Shown in pieces: positions 9,145 to 17,639 of a stretch of DNA of 64,000 nucleotides; position 1 is the stretch's first letter; every line of letters starts with the position of its first letter. The translations under genes were made by a program, and so were the position numbers. The stretch is from Pseudobdellovibrionaceae bacterium (GTDB lineage: Bacteria; Bdellovibrionota; Bdellovibrionia; Bdellovibrionales; UBA1609). The DNA lies in assembly GCA_018663505.1 (NCBI GenBank), contig JABJQG010000005.1, positions 1 to 64,000 of the forward strand. The letters are read 5' to 3'. Under the pieces are notes generated by a model. The model was not told where the DNA came from. It worked only from the letters and a program-made list of their open reading frames with translations, and searched no databases.

Positions 9145-10407
9145 ATGATGATACCTAGAATATTTAGATTTGCAAACTATGAAACAGTAGATTTTAAAGA
9201 ATATTTATCAAAAAACAAAATAGAAATCCATTTAAAAAGAAATATGCATGCACGATTTTTGTGTGGCCACTGCAAACATAGAATTAAGCCAGATAAAGGG
9301 TGTTACAAAGTTGAGGTTCAACACTTGCCGTTGTTTAACAACCATTGTTATTTAGTTTTTAGAAAATATAAAGGTCAGTGTGCCCAATGTAAAAAAACAA
9401 GATCTGAACATATAGATTTTATATCAAAAGAAACTCCACATAAAACAAAAGATTATTCATGGTGGGTGGGAAGGTTATGTGAAATTTCACCAATATCAAA
9501 TGTTGCAAAAGTTTTAGATGAAAGTGCTTCAACCACATGGCGATTAGATTATAGTCGCATGAAAAGAATGCTTTCAAATTATAGAATTCCCAAACCAAAA
9601 CGAATTTGTGTTGACGAAGTTTATACCCGAAGAAAAAAAGAAAAAGGCGAAACCCGTGATGATTTATTTTTCACAATAATCTGTGACCTAGATACTAGAA
9701 AAGTAATTTGGGTATCTTATTCAAGGCGTAAGGAAGCTTTAGATGAATTTTTTTTAATTATAGGCAAGAAAGCTTGTGAAAAAATAACAGCTGTTGCAAC
9801 AGACATGCACGATGGGTACGGAGCTTCTGTGAGACAGTATTGTCCACAAGCTACCCTTGTGTGGGATCGATTTCATATTATGCAACAGTTTGATGATGCT
9901 GTAAATGAAACCCGAAAACAGTTACATGAAGAGGCTCAAAAAGGGTCTGAAGAACAGCGTTTAACTCGAGGTAAATTTAGATTTATGTTTTTAAAGAAAA
10001 GTTCAAAAAGAAGTTCCATTGAAAAACAACATATCGAAAGTGTGTTTGAAGAAAACAAACAGTTTTTAAGATTAGAATTAGTTAAGGAGCGAATGCATAG
10101 TTTTTTCAACGCGCGAACAGCAGAGGAGGCTTACGAAATTTTTGATGAAATAGGTGGTTGGGTCTTTCAATCAGATCTTGTACCACTGATGCGTTGGCAT
10201 GAATTTATGAGTAAGAAATGGCATATATTAAAAAACTATTTTGTTCATAGAATAACCTCTGGTTTAGCTGAGGGAATGAATCATGTGATTAAAACTCTAA
10301 AGAGAAAAGGCTATGGATACCGAAATATGCATTATTTCAAGCTTAAAATACTCCAAACTTGTGGATATTTAAACTCTGACTTCATCAATGACCCTTATAT
10401 GCTTTAG
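9145..10407 (+). CDS. ISL3-family transposase
   Basis: About 420 residues. The N-terminus has a zinc-finger pattern (FLCGHCKHRI then CAQCKKTR) that binds the element ends. The DDE catalytic core follows: first Asp in RICVDEVYTRR, second in VATDMHDGYGASV, and Glu in SGLAEGMNHVIKTLKRK, all in family order, with FHIMQQFDDAVN between. All three catalytic residues and both Cys pairs are present, so the enzyme looks active. A start at ATG 9145 is chosen because GGAG lies 10 bases upstream; a TTG at 9112 lies inside the leader hairpin and is unlikely. Confidence 0.93.
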   Translation: MMIPRIFRFANYETVDFKEYLSKNKIEIHLKRNMHARFLCGHCKHRIKPDKGCYKVEVQHLPLFNNHCYLVFRKYKGQCAQCKKTRSEHIDFISKETPHKTKDYSWWVGRLCEISPISNVAKVLDESASTTWRLDYSRMKRMLSNYRIPKPKRICVDEVYTRRKKEKGETRDDLFFTIICDLDTRKVIWVSYSRRKEALDEFFLIIGKKACEKITAVATDMHDGYGASVRQYCPQATLVWDRFHIMQQFDDAVNETRKQLHEEAQKGSEEQRLTRGKFRFMFLKKSSKRSSIEKQHIESVFEENKQFLRLELVKERMHSFFNARTAEEAYEIFDEIGGWVFQSDLVPLMRWHEFMSKKWHILKNYFVHRITSGLAEGMNHVIKTLKRKGYGYRNMHYFKLKILQTCGYLNSDFINDPYML

Positions 10408-10438
10408 TTTTGAGATGAAACTAAAATGAAATAGAAAC

Positions 10439-10447
10439 ATTGGAGCG
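10439..10447. repeat. Right copy of the IS target-site duplication
   Basis: The same ATTGGAGCG as at 9005-9013, directly after the right inverted repeat. Confidence 0.75.
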
Positions 10448-10569
10448 TAAAAAATGAGTGCACTTGTTTAGCTTATTTTTGTAAACGTTATTGGTACTCT
10501 AATTAGTGTTTATATTTCAGCTAGTTACGATCAGCAATATTGGCATAATGTCTGCATATTTGTAGGTTT

Positions 10570-11175
10570 ATGAAGACTTTCTTTAATATTAAAAAAATAT
10601 CTATAACAATAATTGGTGTTGTAACTATAGCAACATCCTCCATGGTCTATGCAAGTCAATGGTTTGTTCCTCCTTGGGGGATAAAGTATATAATGCCTGA
10701 CCCTCAGATCTTAGTGTTTAGTGCCCCATATTCTGAATGGGTGATTGACGTAGCTAAAGATCTAACTTTTAAGGTTGATTCACGTGGCAAGCTGGTAAAT
10801 GGAACAGAGCTAATATCAAAACTTAAAACTGCAGAGCAGACCCTTCATAATTCAGGTGTCTCAGGAATAACTGAAAACGAAGAATATTCAAGTAGATTAT
10901 TCTATTACAGATTGGATCTATTGTTATTAAGGTTTAACAACTTGTTTCATGATAATGATACAGAAATAACCTTAGCTTCATTTTATGAGATATATCTAAG
11001 CTTGGTTCAATCGGAGAATACAAGTTATTCAACACTTAAGGAGCTCTTAGAATTACGTAAGTTAACAAAATCTCTTTTAAATGGAGGTCAGTTAAGCGTC
11101 AAAGCCCTTTTAGATAATTCACGTGAAAGCTTGATTTCATTAGATTTTAACACAGCCATACTTAATAAAGAATAG
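10570..11175 (+). CDS. Secreted protein of unknown function
   Basis: A 201-residue protein with a signal peptide (hydrophobic about 11-27, cut near VYAS). The mature N-terminus has an aromatic-rich WFVPPWGIKYIMPDP segment; the rest looks helical with Leu-rich stretches and no Cys. No family is recognised. The ribosome site is weak (GTAGG a few bases upstream). It is followed 71 bases later by another secreted helical protein on the same strand and may share a transcript with it. Confidence 0.62.
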   Translation: MKTFFNIKKISITIIGVVTIATSSMVYASQWFVPPWGIKYIMPDPQILVFSAPYSEWVIDVAKDLTFKVDSRGKLVNGTELISKLKTAEQTLHNSGVSGITENEEYSSRLFYYRLDLLLLRFNNLFHDNDTEITLASFYEIYLSLVQSENTSYSTLKELLELRKLTKSLLNGGQLSVKALLDNSRESLISLDFNTAILNKE

Positions 11176-11246
11176 ATCTTAAGATTAAAAAACTAATGAT
11201 AAGAAATTGGTAGTATATTTTAAAACTTAAAAGAAGGAAATGATAC

Positions 11247-12482
11247 ATGAATGACAGTTACACAAAAAAAATTATAATATATTTTATAATTTTACTTAGT
11301 GGTCCAATTTACTCTGTGACCATGCCTAGTATCGTTCCGCATAATAGTGCAAAAAAAATGTGTGTTAGTTTATTTAGTGCACAGCCAAGTAAAAATATAA
11401 ACTCCATGCAAGCTAAACTATCGAGTTTTTTGAAAAAGATTTTAAAGGTACGGGAATCTGAAGAAATTGAAAACATTGATAATATTGATTACGACAAAAT
11501 TGATTCTGCCTTGAGTTTAATTGCAAAAGGGATTGATAACGTATTAAGTGGGGAGACTGGTCCGCTTTTATTTGGTGCACTGACTATTAACTCTTTTGCT
11601 GTTAAGAGCGTAGTAGACCAGTATTTAAACAAGTCTAAAAATGCCACAATTGAAGAACTTAGGCAGTTCCAAAAGAGCTTTGAACAACTGAAATCTTCCG
11701 CTGAAAGGAATGTGAATGGATCTCATCCAGATACAATGCTCGCTATTGAGACAGCGCTCTTAAATGTAAGAGGTAAGATAAATGGAACTGACAAATTTGG
11801 AGAGGTAAAGCTCCATAAAACAGATTTTTCGGCTGAAACAGTTATGCGACTGATATCCTACGAAAACCCCGAAGTTCTCACAACAGCCATTGTTAAATTC
11901 TCTAACGGATTAAATAAGCAATTAAGAAATAAGGATTTGAACTATGAGGAAAAGAGAAGCCTTTTACTGCAAATATCATTCTCTCGACTTAACAATTTTA
12001 AACTTAATGAGGAGACTAAATCTAACCTTATAGCGGCAAATCAAATATCAAAGTTTTATGCAGAAATGCAGCTAATGGCCGCACAGCATCTTGTGGAATT
12101 ATCAAGGAATAATAATGATCCAATAGCTTTGACAGCTGCATTTTTGGCGCTTTTTTCTTCTAGAATGTCTATAGGTACAACGTCTCTTTTAAAGGATGAA
12201 GTGACAATACTTCTTCTTAATCAAAACTTTGATTTTACAATGGCATCTGCTAAGGATGCTATACTTTATATTACCTCAAGTGAGTCCCAGTTAGGCTTAA
12301 GAAAAATGGATGTAGAGGAATTTATGGATGATATGGTTGAAGTTATTGCTGAGGTTAAATCAATTGAGCGAGGTATGTCAGAGCCTCCAGAAAGATATTC
12401 AACGGAAGCACTTGGTAGAGAGCGAATAGCCATGCTAGTAAAAAAACAATTACAAAATGCATCAAAGCCAAACCCTAATTAA
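11247..12482 (+). CDS. Large helical secreted protein of unknown function
   Basis: A 411-residue protein with an N-terminal hydrophobic segment (about 9-24, cut near IYSVT) and a long, mostly alpha-helical body full of heptad-like Leu/Ile/Ala spacing. Only one Cys is present. I recognise no domain. The start is supported by GAAGGA about 8 bases upstream. The gene ends 15 bases before the stop of the convergent beta-helix lipoprotein, with a short repeat between. The context (IS, unknown exported proteins) suggests an accessory locus, perhaps for surface contact; this is inference only. Confidence 0.62.
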   Translation: MNDSYTKKIIIYFIILLSGPIYSVTMPSIVPHNSAKKMCVSLFSAQPSKNINSMQAKLSSFLKKILKVRESEEIENIDNIDYDKIDSALSLIAKGIDNVLSGETGPLLFGALTINSFAVKSVVDQYLNKSKNATIEELRQFQKSFEQLKSSAERNVNGSHPDTMLAIETALLNVRGKINGTDKFGEVKLHKTDFSAETVMRLISYENPEVLTTAIVKFSNGLNKQLRNKDLNYEEKRSLLLQISFSRLNNFKLNEETKSNLIAANQISKFYAEMQLMAAQHLVELSRNNNDPIALTAAFLALFSSRMSIGTTSLLKDEVTILLLNQNFDFTMASAKDAILYITSSESQLGLRKMDVEEFMDDMVEVIAEVKSIERGMSEPPERYSTEALGRERIAMLVKKQLQNASKPNPN

Positions 12483-12496
12483 AAAGAACCTGGCAC
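12483..12496. repeat. Left 14-bp direct repeat flanking the beta-helix gene
   Basis: AAAGAACCTGGCAC occurs here and, identical and in the same orientation, at 14290-14303. The pair brackets exactly one gene (12498-14141). Confidence 0.75.
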
Positions 12497-12497
12497 C

Positions 12498-14141
12498 TTA
12501 CTCAACACCCATGTTCCAGCCTTCGTTGGTTGGCCGCTCTTCTCCTAGAAAATTGTGATGACCACCTATGTTGGTTTGATTGAAGCTAGGGTAGGAGCCT
12601 TCATTAAAAAGGTTTACTCCTTTGCCCTCAGGTGCTGAGCCTGGTTTTAGTAGGAAGGCCTGTTTTGCTTTGTGTATACTAGATATCGTTATGCTTTCAG
12701 GGTCAGGGATTAATGGTTTTAAGGAAAGGCCGAAGTCTCTGTCTTCATAAATGGAAGCGTTATCGTCAACGTATGTAATATCACTTGAGGAAGTATTGTT
12801 GTAAAAATAATTTTGACTCATAGAGAAGTTGACTGGTGGACCATCTCTATCCCAAATAAAATAAGGGTCGTTTTTTTTATTTGGATAGTTCTCAATATAC
12901 ATATTATTATGTACATGCAAATCTTCTACATCGATGTCAGGGTAGTTCCCACGTAGCATCATTACTGACCGAAGGTTATCTCCAGTGTTGTTATAAAATA
13001 AATTGTTGTGAACCCAAACTTTTGTAGAATTGCAAACGCTTAAAGCGGCATCTCCATGTGTGCCTGTGAAAATATTATTTCGAACAATAGCGTTATAAAC
13101 ATGTCCGTAGGGACTTAAGCCTCCACTTTCTGAATTTGTGGTTTCTCCAGTTCCAATGCCAACAGCTGAGTTGATATTATCGCTTGCGCCTGATGTGGGC
13201 CCAAAAATATTGTTTTCATAGAGAACATTAGTCATATTGAACTTGGAGTAAATCAAGTAATCCCCTCTACCAGCCACATGAAATAACCAACTATTTCTAA
13301 CTATAATATTTGTTAAACTGCCTACATGTGTAGAGTTTTTGTTGCTATCAGTGACATAAGAGCCAAAGAGATCTATAACTTCCTGAAAAGGGGTGCCTTT
13401 TGATGGAGGGCGTCGCCCTGGACTCCAGGCAATTACATGATCAAAAATAAGTCCATTGGTGGCACCAGAAACTTTTATAACATCAGCATCATAAGGAGCA
13501 TCATGAATCATTGAATTGTAAATTTTAATATTACTATTTGTTCCAGTAATTCGAATAAGCCCTTCTATTCGTTCACTTAATTCCAGCCCTTCATCCTTGC
13601 TGTTCCAAGTTCCGAAAATATCTAAACCATCAATCCCAGTATCATTTACATCTCTAAACCTTATGGCTAAAGTTAAATCAGAAAAAATTTTTGCCTCTCC
13701 GGGTCCATCTGCAGAAATCAACCAAACTCCAGTTTTCATGAGCAGGTTATCTTCGTTGTAAGTTCCGGCATGTATACATACTGCCTGGCCCTCTGTAGCT
13801 TTTTCAATGCCATCAGAGATGGTGCGGCAAGGGCTTGAGGCAGAACCACAATTAGCAAAACTAGCTGTACTATTTATTGAAACATGAATTTGATTTTCAA
13901 AAGTACATACTTTGCTATTCTCAAGGTTGCCGGTAGCCAGTGAGGGGCTATTGTTACCATTATTATTTTGGTTGTCATTTATTGGAGGAATTTGATGATC
14001 ATGTATAGAGGGAGCTAGAGCTTGATCTATAATTCCTGACTGCATGCCTTCACAAGAATTATATACAAAAGGGATGGCAGCAAAGGTTAATATTGCCAAA
14101 GTGTATTTGAATTTTACAATGAAACTTAAGTTCATAAACAT
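12498..14141 (-). CDS. Beta-helix surface lipoprotein
   Basis: A 547-residue exported protein. The N-terminus has a hydrophobic stretch ending VYNSCEGM, where Cys is a probable lipidation site. An Asn-rich linker (NDNQNNNGNNS, about 54-65) follows, then a DUF1565-like opening ('CRTISDGIEKATEGQ...AGTYNE') and many right-handed parallel beta-helix coils of the type NIKIYNSMIHD and NAIVRNNIFTG (about 170-460), as in polysaccharide lyases and adhesins. No pectate lyase active site could be assigned, so substrate is unknown. It may be a carbohydrate-binding or -cleaving surface protein. AAGG lies 5 bases before the ATG. Direct repeats flank the gene. Confidence 0.8.
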   Translation of the reverse strand: MFMNLSFIVKFKYTLAILTFAAIPFVYNSCEGMQSGIIDQALAPSIHDHQIPPINDNQNNNGNNSPSLATGNLENSKVCTFENQIHVSINSTASFANCGSASSPCRTISDGIEKATEGQAVCIHAGTYNEDNLLMKTGVWLISADGPGEAKIFSDLTLAIRFRDVNDTGIDGLDIFGTWNSKDEGLELSERIEGLIRITGTNSNIKIYNSMIHDAPYDADVIKVSGATNGLIFDHVIAWSPGRRPPSKGTPFQEVIDLFGSYVTDSNKNSTHVGSLTNIIVRNSWLFHVAGRGDYLIYSKFNMTNVLYENNIFGPTSGASDNINSAVGIGTGETTNSESGGLSPYGHVYNAIVRNNIFTGTHGDAALSVCNSTKVWVHNNLFYNNTGDNLRSVMMLRGNYPDIDVEDLHVHNNMYIENYPNKKNDPYFIWDRDGPPVNFSMSQNYFYNNTSSSDITYVDDNASIYEDRDFGLSLKPLIPDPESITISSIHKAKQAFLLKPGSAPEGKGVNLFNEGSYPSFNQTNIGGHHNFLGEERPTNEGWNMGVE

Positions 14142-14283
14142 AAAAACCTTATTAGGGACACAACTGTATCAACTTATATTCTATCAAAAAATCAAATGTA
14201 ATCATAGGGTAGTGTACTTGATATGTATTAAACTGATACAGTAGAATTAGGTGCAGGGTTCCTAATCTAGGATGCACTGTGCT

Positions 14284-14303
14284 CCAGGTAAAGAACCTGG
14301 CAC
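14284..14303. repeat. Right 14-bp direct repeat with overlapping hairpin
   Basis: Positions 14290-14303 repeat 12483-12496 exactly. Here the repeat also forms a 6-bp hairpin with its left neighbour (14284-14289 with 14295-14300). Lacking a T-run, it is not a standard terminator. The reverse complement, GTGCCAGGTTCTTT, may be a dispersed repeat of this genome. Confidence 0.7.
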
Positions 14304-14316
14304 TAAATTAGCTCAT

Positions 14317-15162
14317 TTATTGTGTAAATAAAGAAGTGCATTTAATTTTTGAATTTAATGTGTGTTTTTGTCTTAGTTGGTTAAACAGGGTTGTGAATTC
14401 TTTAAGCCTACTTTGACGACTTACATTCTGCTGCATTTCGTAGCCGCTGGCTTTTGATACTTCATAGAATATTTTATGTGCTTCATACATTACAAATCCA
14501 GATAGAGGATAATTATATTTATTCCATAATTTCCTATTTAAAATCTTTTCGTCAATTTCACTAAGATGTGGATGCACAAGGACAATAATTGAATGGAAGC
14601 GTTGCAATACATCTCCGGTATCTCCGCTCCCTCCGTAAGTCCTCATATACTCTCGGTAAATATTTCCCTTCAGCCTGGGTTCAGCATCAAGAATTTTTGC
14701 GAATTCATCATAAAAAATATTGTAAAAATCTCCTGGAAGTCTAATGGTAGGTGAGTTATTTACATTTTTATACCTTGGCAAGGTATAGCTAACCTCTTCT
14801 GCCAATTGATAGTCAATATTAGGAAATGAGTGAGGCGATTCACTACTTAGTTTGTATTCAAAATATACCTCTAAAAGTATTTTAAAATCTCTGAGGACAG
14901 AATCAGCAGATTCAAATGCGGCATCTAAGAACATTTTGTCAATTTCCACTGGAATTTCATAGTCATCAGAATAAACTTGGTGAGAAAATAAAAAAGAGAG
15001 CATCATCACTAGAATAGATAAAAATTGAAACGGTATTAAGCGTAAAAATCTATAAAATACAGCTCTAATTTGTAGTGATGCTTTGTTCATGCTGTATCTG
15101 TATTGCAAAATGCATTCCTGGTAAAGAGTTTTTAGGAGTATGTTTTTCTTTAATTTTAGCAT
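14317..15162 (-). CDS. Exported protein of unknown function
   Basis: Up to 281 residues; not recognised. A hydrophobic segment at about 43-61 followed by SHQVYSDD looks like a signal peptide. The long positive region before it suggests that the true start could be the Met at residue 25 (15090), but that codon has no good ribosome site, whereas AGGG lies just before the first ATG. The mature part is mainly helical with aromatic residues and one late Cys. It reads toward the beta-helix lipoprotein (175-base gap) and may be cotranscribed with it. Confidence 0.6.
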   Translation of the reverse strand: MLKLKKNILLKTLYQECILQYRYSMNKASLQIRAVFYRFLRLIPFQFLSILVMMLSFLFSHQVYSDDYEIPVEIDKMFLDAAFESADSVLRDFKILLEVYFEYKLSSESPHSFPNIDYQLAEEVSYTLPRYKNVNNSPTIRLPGDFYNIFYDEFAKILDAEPRLKGNIYREYMRTYGGSGDTGDVLQRFHSIIVLVHPHLSEIDEKILNRKLWNKYNYPLSGFVMYEAHKIFYEVSKASGYEMQQNVSRQSRLKEFTTLFNQLRQKHTLNSKIKCTSLFTQ

Positions 15163-15371
15163 TTTCCCTGTAATTTTAGCCGAAATCTGTTTTTTAAGGA
15201 CTTAGATAGTTGCCTAAACCTTGCTTGAATATTGGTAAGCATTGTTTCCATTAATCTTAGCCAAATTTGTTTACAAATAGAGTATTTTTTACATTATTTA
15301 TTTGTATTGTGTTGTTTAAAAACCATATTTATTGTAAATAGGCCCCTGCACATCAACAAGAAATAGGACCT

Positions 15372-16010
15372 ATGTTTTCTGGAATTATAGAAGTTAAATC
15401 TAAAATTATTCATACTCAAAAAAAGGATTCTAGCCTTGTTATTGAGGTTCAGCGCCCAGCAAGTTTTGACGATATTAAAGTTGGAGACTCCATTGCGCTC
15501 AATGGTATTTGTCTTACGGTTGAAAAATTTGATGCTCAAACTATACAGTTTACTATTGGTTTTGAAACCTTAAAAATCACTAATTGGTCTGAATTGGATT
15601 TAGTAAAGCTTCCGGTTAATTTAGAGAGATCCCTAAGGTTTGGCGATCGTATCCATGGCCATATGGTCACAGGACATGTTGATGCCATGGTTTCCCTTAA
15701 GGATAAAGTGTACAAAGGGGAGTGTTTAATTTTAAAGTTAAAGGTTCCGAAAAAATTAGAAGCATTTATCTGGAACAAGGGATCTGTGACATTGAATGGT
15801 GTTAGCCTTACGGTAAATAATTTTAACTCTGGGGTATTAGAGGTTTGTTTGATTCCAGAGACATTAAGACAAACCAATTTAGAATCTTATGAGCAATCCG
15901 ATTTATTAACTTTGGAAATAGATAATTTTTCTAGAGCCATTTATCGCTATTTTGAAACTCACGAAAATAATAAAATAAATATTGAAAATGTAAAGGAACC
16001 TCACTTATGA
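15372..16010 (+). CDS. ribE: Riboflavin synthase, alpha subunit
   Basis: A 212-residue enzyme that joins two 6,7-dimethyl-8-ribityllumazine molecules into riboflavin. It shows the two lumazine-binding half-barrels: the first begins [12 protein letters not shown] and has [15 protein letters not shown]; the second begins near [16 protein letters not shown] and has [13 protein letters not shown]. It heads a riboflavin group, overlapping ribBA by four bases (ATGA). No FMN riboswitch (RFN) fold was seen in the 209 bases upstream. Confidence 0.95.
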   Translation: MFSGIIEVKSKIIHTQKKDSSLVIEVQRPASFDDIKVGDSIALNGICLTVEKFDAQTIQFTIGFETLKITNWSELDLVKLPVNLERSLRFGDRIHGHMVTGHVDAMVSLKDKVYKGECLILKLKVPKKLEAFIWNKGSVTLNGVSLTVNNFNSGVLEVCLIPETLRQTNLESYEQSDLLTLEIDNFSRAIYRYFETHENNKINIENVKEPHL

Positions 16011-17188
16011 GCCCCATTAAAGATCTTATTGAAGATATAAAACTTGGTAAAATGGTTATCCTTGTGGATGACGAAGATCGAGAGAATGAAGGTGATCTTA
16101 TTTTAGCTTCAGACATGGTAGATGCTGCCAAAATTAATTTTATGGCCACACAAGCTCGAGGTTTAATCTGCCTATCATTAACCGGCAAGCAAATTACGAA
16201 CTTAGGGCTGCCACTGATGGTGAGAGAAGATTTAAATTATTCACCCAATCAAACAGCTTTTACATTAAGTATTGAGGCGGCAGAAGGTGTAACCACTGGT
16301 ATTTCAGCAGCTGACCGCGCTCACACAATTAAAGTGGCATCTAACTCAGAGGCAAAAAAATCTGATATTATTGTGCCAGGACATATTTTCCCTATTCAAG
16401 CGCAAAAAGGGGGCGTGTTAAAGCGAGCTGGCCACACGGAAGCCAGTGTGGACTTGTGTGGATTAGCTGGTTTAACTCCAGCAGCTGTTATTTGTGAAGT
16501 GATGAATGATGATGGTACTATGGCTAGAGTTGAAGATCTTAGAGATTTTTCTAAAAAACATGATATTAAAATGGGAACCATAGAGGACCTGATTCAGTTC
16601 CGTATTGAAAATGAATCTTTTGTGGAAAAAGTTTCAGAATCTAATTTTAGCTGTGAATATGGAGAAGGCTTTAATGTTCAGGTATACAAAAGCACTTTAG
16701 ATCAAAACGAGCACCTTGTATTTACTAAGGGTGATATTTCCGCGGCTCAAGACCCTGTACTTGTTAGAGTACACAGTGAATGTGTTATAGGAGATGTGTT
16801 TTCAGACAATAAAACCAAGTCTGGAGAGTTTTTAAGAGAATCATTTAAAGCCATTGATAAAGCAGGCACGGGTGTGCTCGTTTACTTGCGAAATGAAAGT
16901 GTTGAGGGTTGTTTATCCTATAGAGTCTCTAATTATGATAGTTATGAGAAAAATCCAGATCGCTTTTACAAAGACATGCCTTCAGAGAAAAGAGATTACG
17001 GCATCGGGGCGCAAATTTTAAGATCCTTAGGGCTATCCAGAATAAAATTATTATCAAATAGTGATTCTAAAAAAGTGGGAATAAAAGGCTATGGTTTAGA
17101 AATCACTGAAATTGTTCCTGTACTAAATCGTGCCACTACAGAATTTACTTTAAATGAATCAAAAGAAGGAGAACTTCATGGGCTTTAA
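16007..17188 (+). CDS. ribBA: DHBP synthase fused to a degenerate GTP cyclohydrolase II domain
   Basis: A 393-residue fusion. The first half (about 1-200) is 3,4-dihydroxy-2-butanone 4-phosphate synthase with its full active-site set: [11 protein letters not shown], the [12 protein letters not shown] loop, and [11 protein letters not shown]; it makes the four-carbon unit from ribulose 5-phosphate. The second half aligns with GTP cyclohydrolase II but keeps only the first zinc Cys ([10 protein letters not shown]); the later C-x-C pair is replaced around NKTKSG, and the catalytic QEGRGIGL is NESVEGCL. The end ([14 protein letters not shown]...GYGLEI) is conserved. The protein therefore resembles the RibBX type, active as RibB and probably inactive as RibA. 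Confidence 0.93.
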   Translation: MSPIKDLIEDIKLGKMVILVDDEDRENEGDLILASDMVDAAKINFMATQARGLICLSLTGKQITNLGLPLMVREDLNYSPNQTAFTLSIEAAEGVTTGISAADRAHTIKVASNSEAKKSDIIVPGHIFPIQAQKGGVLKRAGHTEASVDLCGLAGLTPAAVICEVMNDDGTMARVEDLRDFSKKHDIKMGTIEDLIQFRIENESFVEKVSESNFSCEYGEGFNVQVYKSTLDQNEHLVFTKGDISAAQDPVLVRVHSECVIGDVFSDNKTKSGEFLRESFKAIDKAGTGVLVYLRNESVEGCLSYRVSNYDSYEKNPDRFYKDMPSEKRDYGIGAQILRSLGLSRIKLLSNSDSKKVGIKGYGLEITEIVPVLNRATTEFTLNESKEGELHGL

Positions 17189-17627
17189 GGTTTCTGATAT
17201 TAAAAAAATCGGAGTTGTAACTTCAACTTATAACGAACCAGTGATAAGGGAGCTACAATCAGGGGCACTGAACCAACTAGAGAGCTTAGGCTTTGTTGAC
17301 GCACAAATTAAAAATATTGAAGTTCCAGGAGCTTACGAAATACCCTTAGCAGCACAATGGTTATTACAATCTGGTTGTGAAGCTGTCTTGTGTTTAGGCG
17401 CTGTGATTCGTGGGGAAACCACTCATTATGTTTATGTTTGTAATGCAGTAGAAAGGGGTTGCTCGGAATTACAATTAAAAAATAATGTACCTGTTGTTTT
17501 TGGTGTTCTAACTACTGAGAACAAAGAACAGGCTTTTGATCGACTTGGTGGAAAGAAGGGCCATAAAGGTAAAGACTGTGCCCAGACTTTGTATGATATG
17601 ATGTGCTTAAAAAAATCAATTTTATAA
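17178..17627 (+). CDS. ribH: 6,7-Dimethyl-8-ribityllumazine synthase
   Basis: A 149-residue lumazine synthase condensing the pyrimidine and DHBP into lumazine, the substrate of RibE; it forms hollow capsid-like or pentameric assemblies. Visible motifs are TSTYNEPV (Asn/substrate loop), EVPGAYEIP, and GAVIRGETTHYVYVC with the catalytic His. The start at 17178 is chosen over an upstream ATG (17154) because GAAGGAG lies 7 bases before it and the protein length then fits. It overlaps the ribBA end by 11 bases. nusB, a common follower, is not next. Confidence 0.94.
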   Translation: MGFKVSDIKKIGVVTSTYNEPVIRELQSGALNQLESLGFVDAQIKNIEVPGAYEIPLAAQWLLQSGCEAVLCLGAVIRGETTHYVYVCNAVERGCSELQLKNNVPVVFGVLTTENKEQAFDRLGGKKGHKGKDCAQTLYDMMCLKKSIL

Positions 17628-17639
17628 AAAAAGATATTT

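Larger units (their letters stand above)
9014..10438 (+). mobile_element. Complete ISL3-family insertion sequence
   Basis: The element is about 1,425 bp, within the usual ISL3 size range. The left end begins GGTTCTTTGTCAT; the right end read on the minus strand begins GTTTCTATTTCAT, matching 10 of 13 positions, so the terminal inverted repeats are imperfect. A 9-10 bp direct repeat flanks both ends. One intact transposase lies inside. Intact ends, intact gene and an undamaged target duplication point to a fairly recent insertion into an intergenic site between two secreted-protein genes. Confidence 0.82.

Noticed and set aside
15163-15371. FMN riboswitch ahead of ribE
   Set aside because: No conserved RFN boxes could be found.
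15294-15877. Two minus-strand frames opposite ribE
   Set aside because: They are shadows of ribE, with no ribosome sites or family motifs.
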